The notes under the pieces: model-generated
The model's database searches: none
The model's input: the letters and a program-made list of their open reading frames with translations, nothing else
Told to the model about the DNA's origin: nothing
DNA from: a virus
IMG/VR virus record: IMGVR_UViG_3300023179_000026
Coordinates: 62,001-126,000 of that record
Strand: one strand, 5' to 3'
Length of the DNA stretch: 64,000 nt
In this document: positions 52,035 to 60,451 of the stretch, in pieces
How positions within the stretch are numbered: the first letter of the stretch is position 1
Layout: each line of letters begins with the position of its first letter
Made by a program: the position numbers and the translations under genes

Positions 52035-52673
52035 TTAGCCACCAACACCACTTACATTGGTAAGAACTTGACGTGCTACTGCTGCACCAACACCCTGTTG
52101 AATACCACTTTCTGTAGGTGTTTGTACTGCATTATCATAACGAATTGTCAATGAAATTGTTACAGGTTCATTTGTACCATAATTTAATGTATTATAGTTT
52201 GCATTTTGAATAAAGCAACCATAAAGTTCCCATGTTTCTAGCACTGTTGGAACATGAATACCGCCACCACCATCAAGAATTTGAATTGTAGTTTGGAACT
52301 TATAGCTGCTACCTGCTGCCGCACTTGCTTGCTCTTCAAAATCAAATTGCTTTTGAATTTGTTCGCCAACACGCATAGCAACTGCACCCGTAGCATCATC
52401 ACGTAAGTTTACAGTAATTGCTTGCCACTCAGGTTTACCTGCCAAATATACACGACTGTTGTAAATTTCTAAAGGAATCTCAGGAAAACTTACTTGTGGA
52501 CGTGATACATCAATGACCTGTTTGGTTAATTCAGTAGTTACTTTATCAACACCAATGTTTTGAAACAATACACGAAAACGGTATTGTAACTTTGGCATCA
52601 ACAAACCTTGGCTATCACCCCCTACATCACTACCAACAGGTACTGTCATTTTTGAGATTGAACTGAAACTCAT
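52035..52673 (-). CDS. 19: tail tube protein (gp19-like)
   Basis: The 212-residue protein carries family text: RFRVLFQNIG near the start, IDVSRPQVSFPEIPLEIYNS, WQAITVNLRDDATGAVAMRV, and WELYGCFIQNANYNTLNYGT. It forms the hexameric inner tube through which DNA passes. T4 gp19 has 163 residues and marine homologues are near 210. AAGGAG precedes the ATG, with a late box upstream. A homing endonuclease gene on the opposite strand separates it from the sheath gene. Confidence 0.85.
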   Translation of the reverse strand: MSFSSISKMTVPVGSDVGGDSQGLLMPKLQYRFRVLFQNIGVDKVTTELTKQVIDVSRPQVSFPEIPLEIYNSRVYLAGKPEWQAITVNLRDDATGAVAMRVGEQIQKQFDFEEQASAAAGSSYKFQTTIQILDGGGGIHVPTVLETWELYGCFIQNANYNTLNYGTNEPVTISLTIRYDNAVQTPTESGIQQGVGAAVARQVLTNVSGVGG

Positions 52674-52693
52674 TTTAAATTTCTCCTTATCTG

Positions 52694-52701
52694 TATTTAT
52701 A
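52694..52701 (-). promoter_or_regulatory. late promoter for the tail tube gene
   Basis: The minus strand reads TATAAATACAG, a perfect TATAAATA, 20 bases upstream of the ATG at 52673, with AAGGAG between. Confidence 0.7.
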
Positions 52702-52721
52702 TTAGTTTAAACAACAGCATG

Positions 52722-52729
52722 CATAAATA
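52722..52729 (+). promoter_or_regulatory. late-promoter-like motif for the plus-strand homing endonuclease
   Basis: The plus strand reads CATAAATACTTTAT, 34 bases before the ATG at 52764. It faces away from the perfect late box of gp19, making a divergent pair in an 80-base gap. Confidence 0.45.
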
Positions 52730-52763
52730 CTTTATACTACTTTGATGGGGATATCGAGCCAAC

Positions 52764-54377
52764 ATGTCAATAACTTGTAAAATTTGCAATAAGATATTTG
52801 AGAAACAAATTACCAACAGTCATTTAAAAACACACAATGTAAGCACTCAAGACTACAAAATTAAATATGGTGAATTATCATCATCATTATACAAAAAAGA
52901 ATTAAGTGTAAGCAGAAAAGGTGAAAACAACAGTAATTATGGAAATAAATGGAATGATGAGCAAAAATTAAATGTATCAGAAAAAAATAAAAACAAAATT
53001 CCGTGGAATAAGGATAAAAAAATTGAGCCAAGTAGTAAATTGCTTGATAGCATTGTAGAAAGAGAAGAAAAATATAAAAAAGGTATTTTAGTACGTTCTT
53101 ATGGCAGAACAGTTTCTGATGAAACTAAACAACGTATAAGCACAAAAGTAAAAAACTATGCGGATAGTAACAAAGAAAAATTAAGAGAAAGGGCAATAAA
53201 AGCTACTCAAACCAAAAGAATAAATGGGTACGATTTTGGTTCGGTCATGCGTAATAAAAAACATAATGAAGAAACAAAAAAACTTATATCTGAAAAATCA
53301 AAAATAGCAAACAAAATTAAAGTTGAAGATTCTTTTTTAAAACGATTGGAATATATTAAAGAAGCTAATTTAACCTTGCTTAATGAAGAAAATAAGTTAT
53401 TAACTTTAAATTGCAAAGTATGTAATTCAGTTTTTTCATTAACACGACAGTGTTTTACTGAATCAAAATTCAGAAAAAATTGGTGTCAAGTATGTTATCC
53501 CATTGAAACAAATTTTAGAAGTAAACATGAAATTGAATTATTTGAATTCGTAAAATCATTATCTGCAGACAGTGTAAACTCAAATCGACAACTATTATCA
53601 AAAAAAGAGGTAGACATTTATGTACCTAAAACAAAAATTGCGATAGAGTTTAATGGTTTATATTGGCATAGTGAGGATGTTTTGCAAAAACAAGGCAAAT
53701 CTAAACTATCTGATTATGAAAAGATGAAACAGTTAAATTCAATGAACATAAAATATATTGGTGTATTTGAAGACGAATGGATATACAAGCAAGAAATCGT
53801 AAAGAGCAGAATAAAAAATATATTGGGTTGCACAAGTAATATTGTTTATGGTAGAAAATGCAAGGTGAAAGAAATTTCATCTAAAGAAGCTTCTACTTTT
53901 TGTGACAATAATCACATACAAGGACGTGGCAGAAGTAATGCTCGTTATGGATTATTTTATAATGACGAACTTATCTCTGTTATGACATTTAGCAAAACAA
54001 ATTTATCACGTAAAATTATTAATTGGGAAATTAATAGATTTTGTCATAAAATTAATACTTCAGTAATTGGTGGAGCAAGCAAATTATTTGCAGCTTTTAT
54101 TAAAGATTACAATCCTGATTGTGTAATATCATATGCTGATAGTCGATGGAGTGAAGGTAATGTATATAAAGCTTTAGAGTTTTCATATATGTCATCAACA
54201 AAACCTAGTTATTGGTATTTCCTTCCCAACGAACTTAAAAGAATACATAGATTTTCCTTGAGAAAAAATGAAAATGATGATAAAAATTTAACAGAACAAG
54301 AAATAAGACAAGCAGAAGGTTTTATGAAAATATGGGATTGTGGAAATACTAAATGGATATGGAAAAAGGGGCATTAA
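52764..54377 (+). CDS. EDxHD (Vsr-like) homing endonuclease
   Basis: The 537-residue freestanding endonuclease has an N-terminal zinc finger (CKICNKIFEKQITNSHLKTH) and a Lys-rich NUMOD-like region (NSNYGNKWNDEQK, RTVSDETKQRIS). A second Cys4 cluster follows (CKVCNSVF, CQVC). The Vsr-like nuclease core then has SKHEIELFEFVKSL (E256), KKEVDIYVPKTKIAIEFNG (D284) and LYWHSED (H302). The C-terminal lobe contains VKEISSKEASTFCDNNHIQG. Such enzymes cut an intronless or empty homologous locus and spread by repair. It lies on the opposite strand between gp19 and gp18, and a terminator closes it. Its Lys/Ile/Asn-rich codons differ from the neighbouring structural genes. Confidence 0.85.
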   Translation: MSITCKICNKIFEKQITNSHLKTHNVSTQDYKIKYGELSSSLYKKELSVSRKGENNSNYGNKWNDEQKLNVSEKNKNKIPWNKDKKIEPSSKLLDSIVEREEKYKKGILVRSYGRTVSDETKQRISTKVKNYADSNKEKLRERAIKATQTKRINGYDFGSVMRNKKHNEETKKLISEKSKIANKIKVEDSFLKRLEYIKEANLTLLNEENKLLTLNCKVCNSVFSLTRQCFTESKFRKNWCQVCYPIETNFRSKHEIELFEFVKSLSADSVNSNRQLLSKKEVDIYVPKTKIAIEFNGLYWHSEDVLQKQGKSKLSDYEKMKQLNSMNIKYIGVFEDEWIYKQEIVKSRIKNILGCTSNIVYGRKCKVKEISSKEASTFCDNNHIQGRGRSNARYGLFYNDELISVMTFSKTNLSRKIINWEINRFCHKINTSVIGGASKLFAAFIKDYNPDCVISYADSRWSEGNVYKALEFSYMSSTKPSYWYFLPNELKRIHRFSLRKNENDDKNLTEQEIRQAEGFMKIWDCGNTKWIWKKGH

Positions 54378-54388
54378 GCCCCTTTTTT
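54363..54388. terminator. bidirectional terminator between the homing endonuclease and the sheath gene
   Basis: AAAAAGGGGC pairs with GCCCCTTTTT around a 5-base loop, giving a GC stem flanked by A and T tracts on both strands. It overlaps the endonuclease stop codon and lies 19 bases beyond the sheath stop, so it can serve both convergent transcripts. Confidence 0.85.
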
Positions 54389-54406
54389 AGTACGATATAA
54401 TTACTA

Positions 54407-57400
54407 TTATACCCCTGCTGCGATCTCACCCGTATTCAAAATACGAACAGGGATATAAATAAATTCAACCGCTTTAACAGGTTCAATTGCTATATCGATC
54501 CATAATTGATTAGCATCAATTCTAGCAGGAGTGTTATTACTTTCATCACACACTACGAGATAATCGTAAAGACCACGCTTTGATTGAACATCAGCTAACA
54601 ATGTTTGAACCACTGCTCTTGCTTGTGAACGTGTAATTACATCATTAGGTTCAAATATGAACGGACGTACTGCTTGTTGTAAACGCTCACGTAAGTAGCA
54701 AATTAAACGTGCTACATTTGTACGATCAAGTGCACTTTGACTATCAAAGCTATTCTTATTACCAAAGTTGAGTAAACCAATATTAGTAAAGAATGCTACA
54801 GGATTGATAAAGTTTGTGTACTCAATATTACGCAATGCTAAACGATTCTTTGTTACAACAAATTCGCCCGTTGCTGCATCTATGTAACCAATGTTTGTTG
54901 CATTGTCTACAATACCTCTACGCTGACCTGCAGGAGCAAACCATGGGTAAGCAATTGTATCGTTACGTAAAATAGTACGTAAGATCATATAGCTTGGTGG
55001 TAATGCCACTGCTGCACCTGATAAATCACTACCAAGACAACTTGGATAATAGATACCCATGTATGTATCACGTGTGACTAATCCTTCTTCCCCTGTTGAT
55101 GAAGCACCTGCTGCATTGGTTGCCCATGCTGAAATTGCATTAGCATCATCTGCTAAACGCATTGGTGTATCACCTACAATGTATGCAGTTTGTCCACGAT
55201 CATTGTTTAAAACAACCATGTTGGGCTGCAATTCAGGATAGTTTGGTGTAGCCATTAAGTTAAAGTATGTGTCTTCTTCACGAACCTGTTGATTTGTATC
55301 GATAGAAGCTTTCATTGCTGATACAACCATTGCACGTTGTGCTTTACGACCCATATATGGTGCACCATTTGTCATATTACCGCTTGTAGTTACCCATGTA
55401 TATGTAAACTCAGGCAAGCTTCCAGGCGTTGACGTTGGACTTACATAAGCACCTGCATCAGGATAGTTAGCTTGTGTAAAATAATTTGTTCTAAATTGTT
55501 TTACATTGTAACCACTACGACGAGTGTTAAACAATAATGTACCACGTGGGTATAATGTGTAGCTTGGTGCATCTAAATCAATGTAATTGCTTGATAATAA
55601 ACTTACAATAGTTGGAATTGCATCATTGATAGGATCCACACCACTGTTTGGTCCCCAACGTCCATCAGCAAATACAACACCATTTTCTGTAACTTGATCG
55701 GTATTGTCAATTAATACCCACTGATTTAAACCATCAACTTGTTGCCAACGATTAATAACAGGATAGTTTTCTAAATCACTTGTATCAATCCAAATATCAC
55801 CATAAACAAGAGCTGTACCATCACTTTGTGTTGTTGGCTCACTTGCACTAACGATTGGACCGTTTGGATCAGTAGTACCTGTTGCTGTAGCACTCCATAA
55901 ACCATTTGAACCATATTGTGCATTACGGTATCCAACCCATTGTGTACCTGTGTTTACCATAATATCTACTTCATCAACTACACTGTAATACCAATTTGTA
56001 TTGTTAGTTGGTGCTGTGCTTGGGCGAACATCATTTGATGTATAATTAAACTCATCCCAATTACTCAATGCTGTCATATAAACAGGACTCATTTGTCCAC
56101 TATATGGTAACAATGAAACTACTGCTCCACCTGCTGCTACAACATAACATGTAATTGTGCTAGATACATAGGGTGACAATGCTGTACCACCTAATGTTAC
56201 AATATCACCTGTTACATAACCTGTACCACCTGAGACAGAAATAGTATTAATTGTATAACCTGTATAGATAATACCTGTCACAGCAGCACCTGTTCCTGTA
56301 CCACCTGTTACAGTAAATGTACCTGCGGTTGGTCCTGTGGTTTGTAGTGTAACTTGAGAAACGTCACCTGGCTTGCTGCCTGTTGGGGCACCTGTACCTG
56401 AAGTTAATGCTAAACCTGCTGTATCAATTGCAGTATTAGTATAACCATTTGAATCAAGTAAGATTTGTCCACCTTCAGTATGAGTAAGAACAACTGCTCC
56501 TGTTGTAGATACTGATGCTGTTGTATAAGGAATATTTGCTGCTGACCATGCATCAACAAAATCCTGTGCACCTTTAGCTGCTACTGTTACAGGTAATGAA
56601 ACTACATAACGACTTGACAACGATGTGCTACCAGGTGTACTCACATACACACCAAAACTTGATGCTCCTGTACCAAAGTTTGGACTAGTATTTGTTCCTG
56701 TGAAAATTGAAGCACCTGTTGCACTTCTACGGAATAATTGCAATGGTGCAGCATTATCTGAACCACTAAAACCATATTGTGCATAAATTGTGTTTACAGC
56801 AATATTCTTTCCACCTGCGCTGTCTAATGCTGCACTTGCGCTTTGATCATTGCTATACAATGGGCATGATAAAGAAACAAATGTATCAGTAGCTGCTGTG
56901 TAACGACTTGTTACTAAGTTTGTACCTTGGTTAGCACTATTTGTCTTAACCCATACACTACCTGTTGGACGTGCAGTTGCTGCTGAACGCCAATTAGGTT
57001 GTTGTGCATTGTTACCATAGAATACTGTAGGAGCATTATAGGTACCTGTTGTAAAACCAAATTGTGCCCAACTTGCACCACTTGCACCATCTGATAATGT
57101 AATTGTTGAATCATACAATGATGTTTGGAAAATATTAACACGTGAATTTACACAAACTGCTTTTAATATTGGCACATCAGGAATAGCATTAATTGCTGCT
57201 GCTAAACTTGCTGCACTTGTGCCTGAAGCAAATGTTTCAGTAAATGTTTGGGCACCACGTGTTACAGAAATTGTTAAATTAACTGATCCACCTACTGTTA
57301 TCGCACCACCTTGTAAAATGGGGACTGAACTTAACCAATCTTGGCTACCTACTGCAACCCATGTGTTATAATAGTTGTCACCTGAATCAAGATATTCACC

Positions 57401-58030
57401 TGCTTTATACCAATAAGTATGAAACGCATCAGGATCACCATAATCAGTCACGCCCGTTACCACTGCATAATCGCCAATGTTACCAACATAACCTTCAGGT
57501 TCTTGTGTTGAACCTACTACATCATCGCTACTATCAACAACGATAGGTGTTTGTACATTAAACAAACCTGTGGTTGCATTAAACTCAAACATACCCCATG
57601 TACTATTTGTTGTATCTAACCAATAAGTACCATCAGCAGGATCACCTAATGGGCGACTAACCTGTCCAACTAAACTTGCTAAATCAATGTCAGCACGTAA
57701 AACGTAACAAAGATTTGTTGCACCTAATACACTGTATGCGGTCATTAAACCATATTCATTAAGCTCATAACCTTGAATAGGTGTACCATTTGTGGTTTTA
57801 TAGAAAAATGGATTACCGTATAGTGTAACTAAATCACGCTGACTTGTTACACGATATAATTTATTCGCATTTGCTGCGGTAGTTGCTACAGCGACTCCTG
57901 TGCCCGAAGCATTTGCCTTATTTTGTGCTGTTGCTACCAACACCATTGGAACTGAATTTGAACCTGCGGGTAAGTACTGACTTTGGTCGATGATAGTAAC
58001 TTCCACGCCTGGCGAAACTAATGTAGCCAT
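54407..58030 (-). CDS. 18: contractile tail sheath protein (gp18-like)
   Basis: The 1207-residue protein starts ATLVSPGVEVTIIDQSQYLP, the classic sheath N-terminus. The C-terminal domain has FAPAGQRRGIVDNATNIGYI, NPVAFFTNIGLLNFGNKNSF, LICYLRERLQQAVRPFIFEP and IDIAIEPVKAVEFIYIPVRI, all typical of gp18. T4 gp18 has 659 residues. The extra roughly 500 residues in the middle are Gly/Thr/Ser-rich beta repeats (TTGPTAGTFTVTGGTGTGAA), probably surface-exposed insertions. It is flanked by two homing endonuclease genes on either side. Confidence 0.93.
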   Translation of the reverse strand: MATLVSPGVEVTIIDQSQYLPAGSNSVPMVLVATAQNKANASGTGVAVATTAANANKLYRVTSQRDLVTLYGNPFFYKTTNGTPIQGYELNEYGLMTAYSVLGATNLCYVLRADIDLASLVGQVSRPLGDPADGTYWLDTTNSTWGMFEFNATTGLFNVQTPIVVDSSDDVVGSTQEPEGYVGNIGDYAVVTGVTDYGDPDAFHTYWYKAGEYLDSGDNYYNTWVAVGSQDWLSSVPILQGGAITVGGSVNLTISVTRGAQTFTETFASGTSAASLAAAINAIPDVPILKAVCVNSRVNIFQTSLYDSTITLSDGASGASWAQFGFTTGTYNAPTVFYGNNAQQPNWRSAATARPTGSVWVKTNSANQGTNLVTSRYTAATDTFVSLSCPLYSNDQSASAALDSAGGKNIAVNTIYAQYGFSGSDNAAPLQLFRRSATGASIFTGTNTSPNFGTGASSFGVYVSTPGSTSLSSRYVVSLPVTVAAKGAQDFVDAWSAANIPYTTASVSTTGAVVLTHTEGGQILLDSNGYTNTAIDTAGLALTSGTGAPTGSKPGDVSQVTLQTTGPTAGTFTVTGGTGTGAAVTGIIYTGYTINTISVSGGTGYVTGDIVTLGGTALSPYVSSTITCYVVAAGGAVVSLLPYSGQMSPVYMTALSNWDEFNYTSNDVRPSTAPTNNTNWYYSVVDEVDIMVNTGTQWVGYRNAQYGSNGLWSATATGTTDPNGPIVSASEPTTQSDGTALVYGDIWIDTSDLENYPVINRWQQVDGLNQWVLIDNTDQVTENGVVFADGRWGPNSGVDPINDAIPTIVSLLSSNYIDLDAPSYTLYPRGTLLFNTRRSGYNVKQFRTNYFTQANYPDAGAYVSPTSTPGSLPEFTYTWVTTSGNMTNGAPYMGRKAQRAMVVSAMKASIDTNQQVREEDTYFNLMATPNYPELQPNMVVLNNDRGQTAYIVGDTPMRLADDANAISAWATNAAGASSTGEEGLVTRDTYMGIYYPSCLGSDLSGAAVALPPSYMILRTILRNDTIAYPWFAPAGQRRGIVDNATNIGYIDAATGEFVVTKNRLALRNIEYTNFINPVAFFTNIGLLNFGNKNSFDSQSALDRTNVARLICYLRERLQQAVRPFIFEPNDVITRSQARAVVQTLLADVQSKRGLYDYLVVCDESNNTPARIDANQLWIDIAIEPVKAVEFIYIPVRILNTGEIAAGV

Positions 58031-58738
58031 TTATAATTCTCCTAAAATTTTATAAAGTTTTCTTTTTGTTATGTTTAGTGTTTCTAAACATTCTTTACGG
58101 GTTCGGTATGTAACACCGTCAACTGTTATTGGTTTAGCATTTGCGTTTTTACCACCTTTTCTACTATCACCAATTGTTTCCCTCATTTTTTGTAATGACT
58201 CACTATTATGAGTTTTTCCATAAAAAGGATTTGATTGACCAGGAAAACCAAATTTTGATTTACGTTCTTCTGGGGTAAACTCATTCCATTTTTTTTGTAC
58301 ACTATGAGAAATTCTTTTTTTCACATCATTCGTTGGATTATACGGATTTAATGTTTTACTCTTACTAATTGCTTCTTTATGCGTTTCAGTTTTTGCTTTA
58401 CCAAGCAACGCTTTTGAGGTATTTTTACTAATTTTTTGATTTACTAAATTACCAAGATTTCCACCCTGACCACCGAGAGCTATATTGTAAGACTGCTTAT
58501 TATGAATTAAGTTTTCATTTACTAGCTCTCTTTCTTTTATTTCCATATCTATTTGATTTTCAAAAATAAAGAGTATTTCACGAGTAAAATTTTCAATACC
58601 ATATTTCTTGATAGCTTTAGTTAAACTTAATCCACTTCCAAAATAACCATCATCAATCACATCAGTAGAATGCTTACCAATGTAAAATTTGCCATTCAAC
58701 TTGTTAGTTGTTTTGTATATGACGTGACATTTTTTCAT
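58031..58738 (-). CDS. GIY-YIG homing endonuclease
   Basis: The ATG at 58738 (MKKCHVIYKTTNKLNGKFYI) is used, giving 235 residues. Upstream open frame lacks coding character. The GIY-YIG motif reads VIYKTTN...KFYIGKH, then a conserved helix (YFGSGLSLTKAIKKYGIENF), a central Glu (ERELVNENL) and IALGGQGGN. The C-terminal DNA-binding part has NUMOD3-like repeats (KNTSKALLGKAKTETHKEAI; SNPFYGKTHNSESLQ) and a helix-turn-helix (TRKECLETLNITKRKL). It lies 3' of nothing but the sheath start, immediately upstream of gp18. A CTAAATAC box lies next to the ATG. Confidence 0.88.
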   Translation of the reverse strand: MKKCHVIYKTTNKLNGKFYIGKHSTDVIDDGYFGSGLSLTKAIKKYGIENFTREILFIFENQIDMEIKERELVNENLIHNKQSYNIALGGQGGNLGNLVNQKISKNTSKALLGKAKTETHKEAISKSKTLNPYNPTNDVKKRISHSVQKKWNEFTPEERKSKFGFPGQSNPFYGKTHNSESLQKMRETIGDSRKGGKNANAKPITVDGVTYRTRKECLETLNITKRKLYKILGEL

Positions 58739-58780
58739 AAAAGTATTTAGTGTAAAAGTCTTAAAAATGACCTTTAACAC

Positions 58781-58794
58781 CTCTACTAGTAGAG
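58781..58794. repeat. 14-bp perfect palindrome in the divergent endonuclease gap
   Basis: CTCTACTAGTAGAG is a perfect 14-base palindrome between the divergent GIY-YIG and HNH genes, just before the plus-strand TATAAATA. It could be an operator or a binding site for a dimeric protein. Confidence 0.5.
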
Positions 58795-58801
58795 TTGCGC
58801 A

Positions 58802-58809
58802 TATAAATA
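58802..58809 (+). promoter_or_regulatory. late promoter for the HNH gene
   Basis: A perfect TATAAATA on the plus strand, 5 bases before the ATG at 58815. The transcript would be almost leaderless. Confidence 0.6.
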
Positions 58810-58814
58810 GCAAA

Positions 58815-59159
58815 ATGAGACCATTTTGCAAAGTTTGTAACAAAAATCCACGTGCTCCTGCTTACTACAGAAATGGTAAGCGTTATTTTAGAGCAAGATG
58901 TAATGCTTGCATCACAGCAAATAAACAACTTAAAAAACTCAAACCAAGGTGGGAGTTAAAAAACTACAAAAAGAAAACTACATGTGACATGTGTAATTTT
59001 CGTGCTCAATTTCCATCACAAATTACAGTATGGCATATTGATGGTAACCTAAACAATTGTGAGTTAATTAATTTACGTAGTATATGTTTAAATTGTGTAG
59101 AAGTTGTCAAGCGTAAACAGACTGTATGGAAAGTTGGCGATCTTGAAGTAGACTATTAA
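58815..59159 (+). CDS. small HNH-type endonuclease with zinc-finger
   Basis: The start at 58815 (MRPFCKVCNKNPRAPAYYRN) gives 114 residues. The first half has CKVC...CNAC, a Cys4 zinc finger common in short phage HNH proteins. The second half has CDMCNF, WHIDGNLNNCELINLRSICL and C, an HNH core in which the H-x-D-G-N and N-L-R segments are the metal and phosphate site. It is on the plus strand, divergent from the GIY-YIG gene. Its 3' end overlaps the end of the minus-strand dNMP kinase gene by 53 bases, an unusual tail-to-tail overlap. Confidence 0.72.
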   Translation: MRPFCKVCNKNPRAPAYYRNGKRYFRARCNACITANKQLKKLKPRWELKNYKKKTTCDMCNFRAQFPSQITVWHIDGNLNNCELINLRSICLNCVEVVKRKQTVWKVGDLEVDY

Positions 59160-59769
59160 TTTTTTTATGTAAATCATCAATAGTAGAATCATTTTCAATA
59201 ACAGCATCAAATTGTAATCCACAATGGCTATATTCACTTGCATGAATTTTTGCATGTTCTAATTCATTTCTTGCTAGTGCCCATCCCATATTTTTTGGTC
59301 CTGAGTTGTATGATACTGCTGCTTCATACCAAGACGGTTCAGCACCACGCTTGACACGAACAACAATACCACCTGAACGATGTATAGCATCAACTTCATT
59401 TTTAAAACGACAATCTGTTATAACAATGTTATCTTCAGTTTTAATCAACTTACGTTCTACGCTAGCTACCCATATTTCATCATGAAAGTGATTACGAAAT
59501 AATTCTGTGCCCCAATGTTGTAGTATCATACGTGGAGTAAGATTGGGTATACCTAAACGTTCAGCCCACCATGTATCTACTTGTTCTCGCCATAGTCTAC
59601 TCGATTTTGTTACTCCATCAAGCATTTCACGATCCCATCCAAACACAGCAGCTACTGTGTCTTTTAACGACTCAGCAAATGAAATACGCCTAAATCCATG
59701 CTCATCAATTAAGTAACTTGCTATAGTGTCTTTACCACTGCCAATTAATCCGCAAATTCCAACAATCAT
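59107..59769 (-). CDS. 1: deoxynucleoside monophosphate kinase (gp1-like)
   Basis: The start at 59769 (MIVGICGLIGSGKDTIASYL) follows GGAGGGCATT and gives 220 residues. The P-loop is GLIGSGKDT. Further text: GFRRISFAESLKDTVAAVFG, LTPRMILQHWGTELFRNHFH and NIVITDCRFKNEVDAIHRSG fit T4 gp1, which phosphorylates dNMPs (including modified dCMP) for replication. T4 gp1 has 241 residues. The last 53 bases run antisense to the HNH gene. Confidence 0.88.
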   Translation of the reverse strand: MIVGICGLIGSGKDTIASYLIDEHGFRRISFAESLKDTVAAVFGWDREMLDGVTKSSRLWREQVDTWWAERLGIPNLTPRMILQHWGTELFRNHFHDEIWVASVERKLIKTEDNIVITDCRFKNEVDAIHRSGGIVVRVKRGAEPSWYEAAVSYNSGPKNMGWALARNELEHAKIHASEYSHCGLQFDAVIENDSTIDDLHKKINSLLQDRQLSIQSVYA

Positions 59770-59821
59770 AATGCCCTCCACATAGGCGTATTATGTCATA
59801 CTTATTACAGATTTCAAGTAA

Positions 59822-60451
59822 TTACGATTTTTGTATGTTCCAAGTTGCAATTTTAGATGGTACGATAACTCCTCTTGGTGCACTAAATTTACCTATATCT
59901 AATGTATCTTGCCACCATACACCATCATAGCCTAATTCTTCTGCATAAAGTGGTAATACATAATCAATCACTGAAGTTGGGGTCATTCTTGGATTTTTAG
60001 TCAATGTTTTTAGTTTATCAGTTGGTTTATACGACCCTGCTATTTTCTTAATATCGCTTTCATCATCAGCTTCAATTTTAGCTTGCTCATATGAATCATA
60101 ATCTGAATAAACTTCAGAATCTAGCTCATCATCATAATAACTAACACGGTATACAATACTTGGTTCTAACAAACCACTTTTAACTGCCCATTGTTGTATT
60201 TCACTTTTAGCAGTCTTATTTAAATTATTAGCACTTAAAAATTTGTTACCACTTTTTTGTAGTACATAGGTATCCCCTGTTACAAATCCTTTTGCAATTC
60301 TTCTCCATGCATCAGGATGTGTACTTACACTTAGCCCTGCACCTTCGTAACTGCCTTCACGCTTTTTAGATGCATCTAAGTTACCAACGTGATATAATTG
60401 CTTAAAACTTTTTGTTGGTATTTTAGATTCAAATAAGTCACTAATTCGCAC
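59822..60451 (-). CDS. ADP-ribosyltransferase-like protein with capsid-targeting-like leader, 209 aa
   Basis: The start is a GTG directly after the gp13 stop, with leader MRISDLFESK resembling the proposed head-targeting leaders here and the ELFDE of T4 Alt. The body has FKQLYHVGNLDA and GAGLSVSTHPDAWRRIAKG near the start, then LGYDGVWWQDT and a closing strand FSAPRGVIVPSKIATWNI. This layout (LYH-G..., S-x-S, YDGV) parallels single ART modules in the 767-residue protein and other phage ART-like toxins. The catalytic triad is not proven. Acting inside the newly infected host is inferred. Confidence 0.55.
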   Translation of the reverse strand: MRISDLFESKIPTKSFKQLYHVGNLDASKKREGSYEGAGLSVSTHPDAWRRIAKGFVTGDTYVLQKSGNKFLSANNLNKTAKSEIQQWAVKSGLLEPSIVYRVSYYDDELDSEVYSDYDSYEQAKIEADDESDIKKIAGSYKPTDKLKTLTKNPRMTPTSVIDYVLPLYAEELGYDGVWWQDTLDIGKFSAPRGVIVPSKIATWNIQKS

